The notes under the pieces were generated by a model. It was not told the origin of the DNA, did not search any database, and was given only the letters and a program-made list of their open reading frames with translations. A DNA stretch of 64,000 nucleotides, from positions 285,010 to 349,009 of the forward strand of contig VXAY01002605.1 in NCBI GenBank assembly GCA_013399855.1, in the 5' to 3' direction. The translations under genes and the position numbers were made by a program. Of this stretch, positions 12,201-23,486 are shown piece by piece (the first letter of the stretch is position 1; every line of letters starts with the position of its first letter). The DNA comes from Oxyruncus cristatus. Taxonomy: Eukaryota > Chordata > Aves > Passeriformes > Cotingidae.

Positions 12201-14259
12201 TTGCATGCATGTGCACACAAACACACACATGCACACACTCCCACTTTTAGCTTTGCACTTCTCCATATATGTGCTACACATTCAAAGAGCAACTTGCTAC
12301 AGGCCAAGATGCCATCAAAACCTGGAGCAGACATGAGTGGAAAAGCCTGGAAAACTTCATTTTTTTTTATTATCAGTGTTTTAATGTCAGTACGTATCGT
12401 TTCGTTACCTTGCCCTCATAACTCTGAGCTGCTGACAGTACCTCTGTTTTCCATGCATGAATGTCAGGGTCTATATAATATATGAAAGGCATATATAGAA
12501 TACTACATCAATATACAAAGTCAAGCACCCCTATGAAGCCCTCTGCAGTCAACAGTGATGTTGGGAGGGCAGGACAGGAGCTGCTGTGTTCAAGGTTGGG
12601 CTGGAGGGACGCACACTCTCTGCATTCAGTGCTGCTCTGCTAGCAGCCTTTCACCAATGCCTGGATGCAGAAAGCCCTGACTGACTAAGAAGACAGCCCA
12701 CACCCACATTCAGGACCAGAATTTATCTTTAGGAGCCAAGCTTGCCACATCTACCTGAATCTGAATTGACACGACACCATTTCTGGACTCTCTCCGGCAC
12801 TAATCCCAAGAAGAGGACACCAGGGGCAGGGAAATCTAGTCAACACCATAACAGAAAATCCTTAACAAGTTGCTGTTTGGCTTGTTTGGAGAAAACAAAA
12901 TTCCCAGTTGAGGAAGTGTGTTATCAATCTGAACATATTTAGATATTAAAGTGCTAAGACTTTCTGAGAACCTTACTCAGAAAACATCAAATGAAGCAAC
13001 TCTTGGAAATAGTCAAGTCTCTAATGATGTCTCAGTTTTCTTTCTCTCTTTTTGAGGTACAGGTGAGACTATCTGTTCAAGATGCATGTGAATGTAGCAC
13101 TTAGATACTCATGTCACTGTCCACAAACCCCCAATGCAATGTTTAGACAAAAGAGTCCTCTGACATAATTGTTTCTGTAAGGAATTATTCTTCTGTATGA
13201 TCATGGCTGTCAGGTGGGGCAATATTCATGTATTTCCAAGCATGGAAAAAATGTAATATCTCCCTAATGACAGTTGCACCTTTTACTATCACTGCATATA
13301 TTTCAGAGCTTAAGAGTTGATCTTTCAGATGCTAAGAACACGGGAATAGCAACAGTATTGAAGCAAACCAGCAAATATTTATGTAATTTGTCCCTGCAAA
13401 ACACCACTCTAATATAAGACCTCTGCTGCTCAATGACCGGGCTGGATTTTCACAGGAGTCATCCGGTTTCTAAGAAATCCCACGGGAATTATCCCTGTAG
13501 CCTTCAAGTGGAACAGTGTCACACCGTGTTGACATAAACAGATCACCTTAGTAGGCAAAAGGAGAAGTGGCTACTCATGAAACTCAAACAGCATTGGGGA
13601 GAATGACACAGAGAAGGACTGACAACAAGTATAGGGGAAGAAACCAAAAAAACAAAGCAATGGAAGGCACAAATCACAGTGATCCTTAACCATTACAGTT
13701 AGTGCTGTTCTAATTTCATGGAACTATAGTACTAACACACAACCATAACAGAGAAAGCTGAAGGTACATACACACAGTCTTCCTTTCAACTCAGTGAGGA
13801 AAACCAAAATTGTTTTTCCTAACATTCTCCCGACAGTCATTCTAAAGAATGAGGGGACACCCGAACAGCTTTGCCAATCAACCATAACTAAAAATGGACT
13901 TCTGCTTCTGCTGAAGTAAGTCAGATCACAGAGGACTCATTTAAAGACACAAAAAAAGATGGACTGCAGGATATAGCCCTTTTCCATCCACCCATGAAAG
14001 CCCACTGCACGTACCCTCTCTGCCTGCTTTATGAATCTAGCAGGAAAAATGATTGCATTATTCAGATTCTGTCTAGAGGAATGAAATCCCAAATTTTTAA
14101 CATCATTCCATTTAAAAAACTTCTTTATTTGTGGTGCAGTGTCTTATGCAATGCACAACAGAATGAGTCTAAAGCCAACCCTCCAAACACAGTAAATGTC
14201 TCATGCAGCATCCTGGGAACTTTCCCATTAGCTTGTAAAATTACATTAAATGACTTTTT

Positions 14260-14284
14260 GAAGAAGTGAAGAAGAAGAAGAAGG
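14260..14284. repeat. Short (GAA)n microsatellite
   Basis: About seven GAA-type units occur with one interruption, followed by a GCTGCTGCTG run. Confidence 0.85.
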
Positions 14285-14289
14285 AGCTG

Positions 14290-14640
14290 CTGCTGGGACA
14301 TTTAGTCTATCAAAACACAAATAATTAATGGTTGAAAATACGTTTTGTTTAATAATTGCTGTTCTTCATTAGTGTGAACCAAGGACATAGACTATCTGAG
14401 ACAATAACATCTGCACCCCATATTTCATTATCACCAAACTTCACATTTCACACAAAAGCATAGCTAGCAAAGCCTTACAGCTTTAATTAGTTTCTGCCAT
14501 AGCTGTGAAGGTCAGCCAATTATTGTGTGTGAAATTTCAATATGAAGTGGCTGAATTGAAGACAGCATTGCAACATTGTGAAACTCTGCAATGCTGTAAA
14601 TCTAGCATGAGAGAACCTTTAAAAAAATGCACTCACAAAA
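14290..14640. promoter_or_regulatory. Possible conserved non-coding element
   Basis: An AT-rich but complex, repeat-free block holds several ATTA/TAAT cores, CCAATTATTG-like sites and ATTTCA runs, with no frame of interest. This texture resembles vertebrate conserved non-coding elements near developmental genes. Conservation itself cannot be seen from a single sequence, so this is an inference from composition. Confidence 0.25.
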
Positions 14641-16116
14641 ATAACATAAATTAATCATCAGGTATGCACAGCTTCAAGGCTTATTGGCTAATTTAACATG
14701 TGTTAGAGGGGAGAAAAATAAGGTAATTTCTGATAGAGTATTACGCTTTGTGAGGTTTTTTTCTTATCGGTGTCACGAACCATGACAAAACACTTAGTTG
14801 GGTCCTCATTTCTATGAGGAAAACACAGATTTTTTTGTGGGATTTAGAGTCCTGTCAAAAGAAAACAATAGCATTGAGGAGATGAACTTCAGCCATTTAG
14901 AATGAGGATCATGAGATGTACAGCATGCCCTGAAAAATCGTGCTTTTCAAAAGTTGATTCAGTTAGGGTCCAATCTCACGGCTGGCTTTTGAAAATCTTG
15001 AGCCGAGTGCCTTATGTGTACACGTGTGTTTGTGCATAAAAACAAAAATATATAAGAATTTGGATTTAAATGGTGTCCAAATAACCAATGCCCCAGCTGG
15101 CACTGAGGAAGTAGTACAGAATGCAAAATGATGCACATACGTCCTACCCAAAGACACAGCCTCTTTGCATACCCTATTCTTGCTAAACAGAAGTAATTTA
15201 TGCAGCATGCTGTGCACTGGGATCACAGATATGCAGAAGGTATAACCTGAACCTTGAATTTACTCAAGGCCAGTCTTACTCTCAAGTCTGGCCTGTGGTT
15301 GGCCATTAAATGGAAATACCTTTTGCTTGTTTCTGGGTTTTTTTTTTAGTAGATGAAAACTCTGAATAAATTTTATCACTTCATGTAGCAAACAACGAGG
15401 CCTTCAAAGACACACTTCAAGTTCAGCCTTTTATTTGGGTACTACAAGATGACACACTGAAGTCAAATAACAATGATACAGTGGTTCTATACCTCTAGCT
15501 CCAGTGAGCTAACACGACCTGTCCTTGATTATAAATTTACAGGTGAGATTCACTGAGTTTCAATGGGAGAAACAAAGGAGGGAATGAACCCTAGGGATTT
15601 GATTATTTTCTGTACTGTTCCTCTGTTCAAGCCCTATCTTTCCAAGTGAAATGATCCTGACAGAAAATATATGCAAACTCATTGTTAATCTAGCCTGGGA
15701 CAGTGCATACAGCTCTAGGAAGCACCATGGCTTCATTCATGTGGAAATACCTCCATGTTCTTGTGTATATATGTACATCACAACCAATTCCCCCTTCCTG
15801 TGCCCCATTTTTCCCCTGCCATTGGGACAACCAGGTAAATGCTTATGCAGAGCCTCTGCAGACAAAGTAGAACCAACAAGGCTGTTTCCCTGCTCAGATT
15901 CTCTCCTGACTTCCTTCTTTGCTGGCACAAAACACATTTGCAGCTATAATGTGACTCACAGCAGTAATTTCCAATGATTTTTTTGTTCTTTCTTAAAAAA
16001 AAAAAAAGGAAAAAGAAAAAGCATAGCAAGCATTAGGTGCTCAAGAATATTTGTAGCCTACTGCATCAATGCCTATATTTCTAGAGTTACCCAAATGCCC
16101 AGTTTCTGGTTACTAG

Positions 16117-16732
16117 CCAGCTGTATCCTGGGCTGCATCAAAAGCAGCTTGGACAGCAGGTCCAGGCAGGTAATTCTGTCCCTCTATTCCATTCTCCTTA
16201 GACCCCGCCTGTAATGCTACATCCAGCTCCAGGGCCTCAAAAATAAGAAGGACATGGACCTGCTGGAGGGAGGCCAGAAGAGGGTCACAAAGATGATCAG
16301 GGGCCTGGAATACCTCTGCTAAGAAGACAGGCTGAGAGCACTGGGGTTGTTTAGGCTGGAGAAGAGAAGACTCTAAAGAGAAGTCATTGTGGGCTGCCAG
16401 TACCTAAAGGCCTTCCAAGCGAGCCTTGCCCCCAGAGAGGGACTTTTGACAAGGACATGTAGTGACAGGACAAGGGGGAATGGCTTTAAATGGAAAGAGT
16501 AGATTTAGATTAGATATTCAGAATAAATTCTTTATCCTGAAGGTGGTAAGAACTGACACTGGTTGCCCAGAGATGTCATGGCTGCCCCAGCCCTGGCAGT
16601 GCTCAAAGCCAGGCTGGATGGGGCTTTGAGAAACCTGGCCTAGTGGAAGGTGATCCTGCCCATGGCAGGAGTGTTGGAACTAAACAATCTTTGAGGTTCT
16701 TTCCAACCCAAACTATTCTACGATTCTGTGAT
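16117..16732 (+). mobile_element. CR1 LINE fragment, 5'-truncated, sense orientation
   Basis: CR1 is the dominant non-LTR retrotransposon of birds. This copy begins near the stretch reading CTGTATCCTGGGCTGCAT and keeps the usual order of 3'-end landmarks: a GACATGGACCTGCTGGAG segment, GGCTGGAGAAGAGAAGACTC, GACAGGACAAGGGGGAATGG, GGTTGCCCAGAGATG and CCAGGCTGGATGGGGCTTTG. It ends at GATTCTGTGAT, the degenerate CR1 terminal octamer. It covers roughly the last 600 bases of the element and has scattered differences and small deletions, so it is an old, inactive copy. No target-site duplication is evident, as is common for CR1. Confidence 0.93.
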
Positions 16733-16901
16733 CATAGATTATTTAGAATTAAAACCATCACCATGCTAAAGATACATTTTTCCTGCCTCTTGAATACTCC
16801 CTTAGTTAATCCCACTGAAAGAGAGATTGTGACATAGTTGACAATTTGTTTCCTGCTGCACCTTTTTCAGTACCACCAAATAAATTCATGTATGGGGAAG
16901 G

Positions 16902-16921
16902 AAAAAAAAAAAAAAAAAAAA
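16902..16921. repeat. Poly(A) tract
   Basis: About 20 uninterrupted A residues follow GGGGAAGG. No retroelement body is recognisable immediately upstream, so it is listed as a homopolymer only. Confidence 0.9.
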
Positions 16922-18989
16922 TTAATTCTGCTTAGTTTGCATTGGCAAAACAAGACCGATGCCTTCCAAGCAACAAAGGCTGAGTTAGCTAGAACAGGTA
17001 TCAAGGGTATATTAAAAACTAAATTAAACAAAATGGGGATCCAGGTCAACTCTACAGAAGGAAAAAAAAAAAAAAGAAAAATGAGCAGAGACTTACAGTT
17101 AAGAGCCAGATCTTCAGTGTGGTAGCCTGAAATACTCTGCTCCAATTCCAGAATCTCAGCAGTGCTTCAAGAGAGTGACTGGGAGTCTGAACTCCAGCTG
17201 TGGCCTAGAGCTCTCTGAAATAGGGTGCAACATCTTATTTAAGCTGATGCACCCTCCAGGGCCCTATACAGGTACATCAGTGTCTCTATGTCAGCACTGC
17301 TAAAGGAAAGACTAAAATTAGCTGTGAATAGGTAGCTTCCTGTTCCTTGGTTTTCCTTTCAATCTAATTAGGAGAATAATAACTTCTTTCTGTGTAGATA
17401 ACTTGTAGCCTATACCAGGGATACATTTTCTTTAACTTTTCATAGAGTGGCTAGCAGCATAAAATCTAAGTTTGAATTTCTAGGTACTGCTTTTGTACGT
17501 ACAAAAGGCAAAAGGAGTTGGTTGTGTTAGAAGTAAAATGATTTTTAAGTCCCAGACATGTAGAATCCACAATAATAAGAAACGTTCACTGAAAGCTGAA
17601 ATGGAAAGAAATGGAGAGAGGAGGTGAAATAATTAACAGTGGCACAAAAAATTCTAAAGAAAATGTGCATGTGTATATATTTTTGTATGTGTATAAACTA
17701 ACAACATTTTGTTCACAGGATATATCCTTTCTACCCAAAGAAATCAGCAAAAGGAAATAATTGAAATATATTGTTACTGATGAGTAACCCAGTGCAGAAT
17801 AGAACAGGACCACCTGAGTAAAAGTCAACTCCAGAACAGAAGTGAAAAAGAAAAAACCAGCCAGACATGCATTCACCAATAGGAAAAACGAATTATTGTT
17901 AGTGAAACAGACTGAAACCTGTCTTAGGCAGTCCACCCAAGGGAGCAGCAAAGATCAGTAGCCTGACTGAGGGCTCTTTTACTAAAGGTCAGATAAAACT
18001 GCAGGGGAAACCTAAGGGATCTCTTAAAGTGGTTCCCTAAGGCAGGGGATGCCTAATGGAGGTGGAGAGTTGTGCAGGTTTCATTGTTTATTAAACCCAC
18101 ACTAAAACATTAAACACGATAACAGCAGCAAAACTAAATCAAACATATTCTGAGTGTGATACAAACCATTGTTAGGCAATGCAAACAAACACTCGACATG
18201 CACAAATCTGCACAAAGCCCTTATTGCAACCCCAGCAATCAGATCCATCCCCAGGGATGTGCTGCCGGCACTGGTATCCCACATTCCCCAGCCATGGAGC
18301 CCTACTTGGTTAAGGACACCGGAGATGGGCGGGCTCTTTGTCAGTCCGTCACAGGAGCCGAGGGAAGCCGTTCCTGCTAAGAGAGTCTCCGTGCTCGCTC
18401 ACTCTGCTCTGGCCCTGCTCCAGCAGCAGCACTTCCCTGCAACAGGGTCTCCACTCATCCCAAACCACCAGGGATAAGATCTCTTCCAGTCAGGCTTGCC
18501 AACGGCAGCTGCTCCCTACCAAAGAGTCTCTCTCTGGAGAAAACACTCTCTCAAAGCCAGCCATGCTGCAAGAATAGTGGCTCTGAACATAAACGGTCTC
18601 CTTTCAAGAAGAAACACAGGGAAAGTCCTCACAGCCAGTGTCTTTCCAATGGGAACAGCTCACATGTTAATCCAATGAATAATTCCAGGCTGGAAAATAA
18701 AATATTTAAAGCAAAAAAAAGGCAAAAGATCTTCAGAGTTCACAGTTTTCAAGCCAGCCTTCAAAGCTCACAAGCTTACTACCATTTGCCAGGCAGGATC
18801 AACATGAAGAGTATGCTTATGGGAAACATGAACGATTGCACCACGAAATCAACAGGGACTTCAAAATTTAGCAAGTACAGGAGCCAGTGGAGCTGCTGAA
18901 ATGCCAAGTTCAGCAACTGAAAGCAGAAGTCCACCATGGTGCCATGATCTAATGTATGATTCAACTGATAGTCATTATATCACACTAGG

Positions 18990-19110
18990 AAAAAACACAG
19001 GAATTGTCATATTGGGTCAGTCTTTTCTATCAGGGAGCCAATACAAAAATCTACAGCAGTTAAGCAAAGGCAGTCCTCCAGTGAGCAGGTAGGGCCTAGC
19101 CACCACCCTT
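18990..19110 (-). mobile_element. Possible ancient CR1-like relic, antisense
   Basis: The stretch GAATTGTCATATTGGGTCAG matches the start of a motif, usually read as 'ccatactgggtcagacca', common in old antisense CR1-type copies of birds and reptiles. The similarity fades within about 120 bases. A repeat-masker comparison with sensitive settings would decide it. Confidence 0.35.
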
Positions 19111-22100
19111 GAGAAGCTGCCTCCTTACCCTATTATTCAGAGCACAGTTTATGTTCCAAAGCCTGAAGGTCTGTTTGCCCTCAGGGCTGTTTTTATCTCC
19201 ATCTAATGCGAATGTGCAAGCCTTCATTTTACACAGAGATGTCTTAACCTGACCTAGAAATGAAACCTATGAGGATTCATACAACCAATTTCCACCAGGT
19301 TACTTATCGGTTGCCTACAAAGTCTCTCTCTTAACCCATTTTTTCTCCTTTACCTTTCTGAAATAACTCTTCATTCCCGTTTTTGCAGAACAGTAAACAG
19401 GAATGCTTAACTCCTCTTTTTTTATACCATTCTACAAAAACAAGCACAGCTTGTTTTATGTTTCTGTGAAAGAGAATATAGGCAATTCAAAGTTCCTCAC
19501 TGTTGCTGCAGGCTGAGGGCATGTACACAGGCAATTGCTGTTGGATCAGCTGATGTTCAATAACTTGTTAACGCTCACACCACTGAGCTTCTCACTTTCA
19601 GAGAAGCCCATTACAAAACTTGCAGTAAAGATTCTTGCTGGTCAAAGATTTTTCTGAAATTCAAATAACTTTGCAAGTGGATCTTTCCTAACCATATCAA
19701 ATCTGCAGAAACTATGTCAGCTAGAGCTAACATTGTGACCATCTATATTTTTTATAACATGGTCTTTAATGTTAGTTTGACCAATTTGTCAGGTACGAAA
19801 ACAATGCTTACTATCAGGAAACTCCCTGAATCTCTATTAAAGCCTATTTAAATTATAGATAAACCTGTGCTATTCTTTTTCTCCTGATATAATAGATTAC
19901 TTTAGCAAAGACTGCACTTTCTCCCCAGTGGTTCAGCCTCTCTTTTGAGATCCTTCACAACTGTTACGTATATATATTCAGATGATTTATCATCATGATT
20001 TAGCATCTGGTTAGAACATTTCTTTTATTGGTATGTCAATCAATGAATGGCTCATCTTTACTAGCTGAAAAGTAGTATTTGCTCCAGATACTTGAAGTGA
20101 AGATAGAAGCAGCAAAATCATTTGACTTCTCTGCAATGTCCTTACCATAATTTTCTGGCAGGTTTTCTACTTCACAGATACACTTGAAATCATTTCTGTT
20201 TGTGTTCCTTTGATCAGATTTCTCACCATTTCCTTCCTACAATATAGTCTGGTTTCTATAGGACCAGCTCCATTTCCTGAAGGGTGATTGTTTCCTGCAA
20301 GTCACTTCTTCAGCTTTAATTTTTAAGCAGGCACGCAAGATTTCATACACCACGCTTTGAAATAGCTCAAGTTTGACTAAGCTTTCCAAACTTTTCCTTC
20401 CCAAGTTGTCACCTAGAGCAGCTTTATCAAATGTTGAAAGTATCATCATGCCTTGCTGGCCTCTTCCACCCTTCACCTCCTGCTCACCCCCATAAGCCTA
20501 GAGCTGGGGGCAAAGCTGCAGGAGCAGTCTGGGCAAGAAAGGCTTATGTGTATGGTCAGAGCTCCTCACATTACATCATTCCTATTGAGGGGAAAAAAAA
20601 AAGGAGAAGAAAAGGAAATTCTGTTTCTGATCCTTGTTTTTGTGAAGATACAATCAGAAATATGATCCAAGAGTGCTGACTGAATGCTGTCTGCTCATGC
20701 CTTGAAATGTCTGGCAGAATGAGTTGTCACATGATTTTTACTCATTTTTACAGCAAGCCTTTCTCCTTTGATCTAGTAACAATAGACACTGGGATGCATC
20801 AAGTGTGTTTCAAGTTCCTTGCAGGCCCTCAATCATAATGCAACAAGGATTTTGATTTTTAATTCTTTTTAACAACTTACTACTTTTTCTGTGGTATATT
20901 GTTGACACCCTGTCCATCTAGTCTGGACCCTTTTGGATGGCTGGACTGGAAACGTGGGAAAGCATTTTCCTACTCTGCTACCAGTCTCCAGCAGTGCTTC
21001 TGTGTTTTATCTGGACCACACTCCTAAAGCTAGACTTCAGCCTAAAATCCCTGGGCAAATATGCTGTGCACGCTTCAGCATTTTGCTGAACATCCCCGCT
21101 CTGTAAAGCAGTGCACCAATGTCTCAGTGGCAGTTTTACAGAAGTCCAAAAGGAAAGCTGTGCCTGAGAAGAGAATAGCCCTAATGGAATGACCTTTACT
21201 GGGACTTGACACCTGCTACCTTGTAAGCTTCTTACACACACAGCTTAATCCACCTGGAGGCCTTTTTCTTGATGGAAGGTGATAAAAAAGCTGTTAGACT
21301 GTAAGCTCTGTCTTAGATTCAAAGCATGTAGGCTCCTTGATATTCTGAAACTCAGGGCACACAGAGGGGAAAAATATTTCTTAGTTCAGGTGCAATTCTC
21401 AAGTTGCTCATTGGGGATGAACCCTGGTCTAAGAACCACTTTATTGGTACGAAAGTAAAGAAAAGACTCCCTGATAGGAAGAAGGGTCCCAGTTCCGCTG
21501 TACTACAGGCAAGATAATGTAATAGTGATCATAAAGCTTTTTCTCAGCAGACAAAAAGAAAAAAGAAGCCCAACTCTAGAAATTTACAATCCACAGAGGA
21601 TCAAGCAGATTGTATTCTGGATACCTTAAAGGTGAATGCTCTAAAACATTCATCAATCTATAGTGATGAAAACCTAGTCCCCTCTGATTATAAATAATTC
21701 CCTCTTTCTTTGAGACAACAAAGGTCTAAATCAAAAAGTTCTATCAGTGTGATTTTTAGCATGATGGGAAAGAGGAAAAAGCAGTAAAAGACAGATCCCA
21801 TTGCAGCACTGCCTTGACACAGCTGTTGAGAGAAGCCAGTACAAAAAGGCTGAAACAGCTCAGAATTAGAGCAGAAGAGGAATTAGCATTATTTAGCAGT
21901 TACCTTTTAGAGCTTATAGGGTAAAAAACCAAAAGAAAACAAACAAAACAACAAAACCCAACAAACAATCCCCCCAAAGAAACAACCTGCTAAGCAGTTG
22001 ATCTCACTGAATAGAAATGACCTATCCCTAGCTGCTCAAACTGTAGAGGAAGCACAAGTAAGAACAGCACACTAAAAATGGAGTGGTGGCTGGGACCTGA

Positions 22101-22665
22101 ACTAATGTTCTTCAGGTCACTACTCCTCGCTCTCTTCTCTCACTGTGCCAAACAACATCTCCCTCAGAGAAGCAAATCCCTGGAGCTCATCTTCCCTCCT
22201 GCCTGAACTAAGGTGTATCAAAGCCACCAGCTCTGTCCTTGTAGGAACTGGAAGGGGAAATTGTTCAAACCCTTGATTCCACACCATAAGAGGAAGCTCA
22301 AATAAGCTCTCTTCAGCTGAAAGCTTTTCCTAGCAGAAGTTCTTGTTTCATACTCCCCTGGGCATTATTTCTAGGATTTTTAGGTTTTTTTCCTCTGCAG
22401 ACTAATGTTGACAATCTCCCATCCCCCTGGAGTCTTCAAACACTTTGTCCTCTGCAGCTGGCCCAGGTGACTGACTTACTGTTTTAATGGGTTTAGACAC
22501 AAAGAAGTTCAGTATGGAAAAATTATGTGGAGATCACTGTTTCAGAAATACTGTGAAATAGAAGGAAGGTTTTTTAAAATTTATTTTAAGGCAGCTGGCC
22601 TATATTGATGGGTTTAGTCATTTAGATCTAAGGTCACTTGCAAGCACTTGTGAGATCAGGGTTTG

Positions 22666-22711
22666 TGTTTGATACACCCTACCTATAGGGTGTTTGACAC
22701 ACCCTACCTAT
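22666..22711. repeat. Imperfect 25-bp tandem duplication
   Basis: Two 21-base copies of TGTTTGAYACACCCTACCTA plus a final T lie 25 bases apart and differ at one position. It is a local duplication with no obvious function. Confidence 0.9.
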
Positions 22712-23177
22712 GCTAGGCTCTAAATGTAGCAGTATCTAACCTTCTTCTGCTGGCTCCTGTAATATAGGTCATTTATATGAAGTGAGTGGAACATTGATCC
22801 TCCTGTTCAAGTTTCCTGAGATTATTCAGTATTAGTATTGCTGAGATTAGTCACACCATGGCTGCTGCTCCTGTAGATTGTTTGATACAGTATATTTCCC
22901 ACTATACACAAAGCAGCACTGTAGGAAAACCCAATTCAATCAATTTGAGCAGCTCTTCTTGTGCTACATTGGTATATTATGTATTGGACAGATAAAGTTG
23001 TGATTCTATCTAATATATTCTTTGGCTGGTTTGACTGATGTACTGGATGAATGGAGATACCTAATGATATCCAATCCTGCTGTCAAAAGATAATGGCATC
23101 ATTATTTGAAAACACACCAAAAAGGGGAGTGAGTGGTGGGGAAGGAAGGGTTTAACCACTGCTTCCCACATCTGTAG

Positions 23178-23486
23178 CAAACACGGACAGTGCAGTGTGG
23201 GAAGGAAGAAAATCAGGCAGACGTGACTTCTGTTGGCAAATTAATAAAAGCAAGAACAAGGAACAGCTCCAAATACTGATGCAATGCCAGCAACTGCAGA
23301 AATTGGAATGTCCTGGCCTCATTTTCAAGAGGTGCTCTGCAAAATGCAAAACACTTTTAGATAACCTGGGCCCCAGACTGTTGTACTCCTTTCCCAATTT
23401 TTATAGTTATTGGTTGGGGTGGCAGAAGCACCTAATCCCTGAGAGGGCTACCACATCTCTGCAGCTGTATGCACCAACTAGCACAG
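23178..23486 (+). CDS. Candidate internal coding exon, 102 codons, unidentified
   Basis: I do not recognise the product. The frame follows a good acceptor (pyrimidine-rich, ending CACATCTGTAG) and ends at ACAG before GTGAGC, a strong donor. It accepts phase 1 and leaves phase 1. The 102-codon peptide has a basic N-terminal third, a Gln-rich middle with several Cys, and an aromatic patch near residues 65-75. It carries no domain I can name. Codon choice is not clearly coding-like, since Trp and Cys are frequent. About a dozen frames this long are expected by chance in 64 kb, so the splice sites carry most of the weight. A spurious frame is as likely as a real exon. Confidence 0.22.

Larger units (their letters stand above)
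9239..16116. other. Non-coding stretch, intron or intergenic
   Basis: No strong exon. It contains a CA-rich patch at 12210-12240, a short GAA repeat near 14.26 kb, and a repeat-free AT-rich block at about 14290-14640. A 28-base minus-strand frame at 12132-12159 and a 44-base plus frame at 15499-15542 have consensus-like splice sites but are too short to call. The open frames at 15.65-16.03 kb overlap on both strands and look spurious. Confidence 0.55.
16733..23177. other. Non-coding stretch with simple repeats and an old CR1 relic
   Basis: No supported plus-strand exon. It holds poly(A) tracts at 16902-16921 and 17061-17074, a GC-rich island at 18230-18560, a weak antisense CR1-like relic near 18990-19110, a short tandem duplication at 22666-22711 and an A/C-rich tract at 21920-21980. 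A minus-strand frame at 20146-20236 is splice-bounded but only 91 bases long. Confidence 0.55.

Noticed and set aside
17586..17951. 121-codon minus-strand frame, very Phe/Leu-rich
   Set aside because: Complement of A-rich DNA; hydrophobicity is a composition effect.
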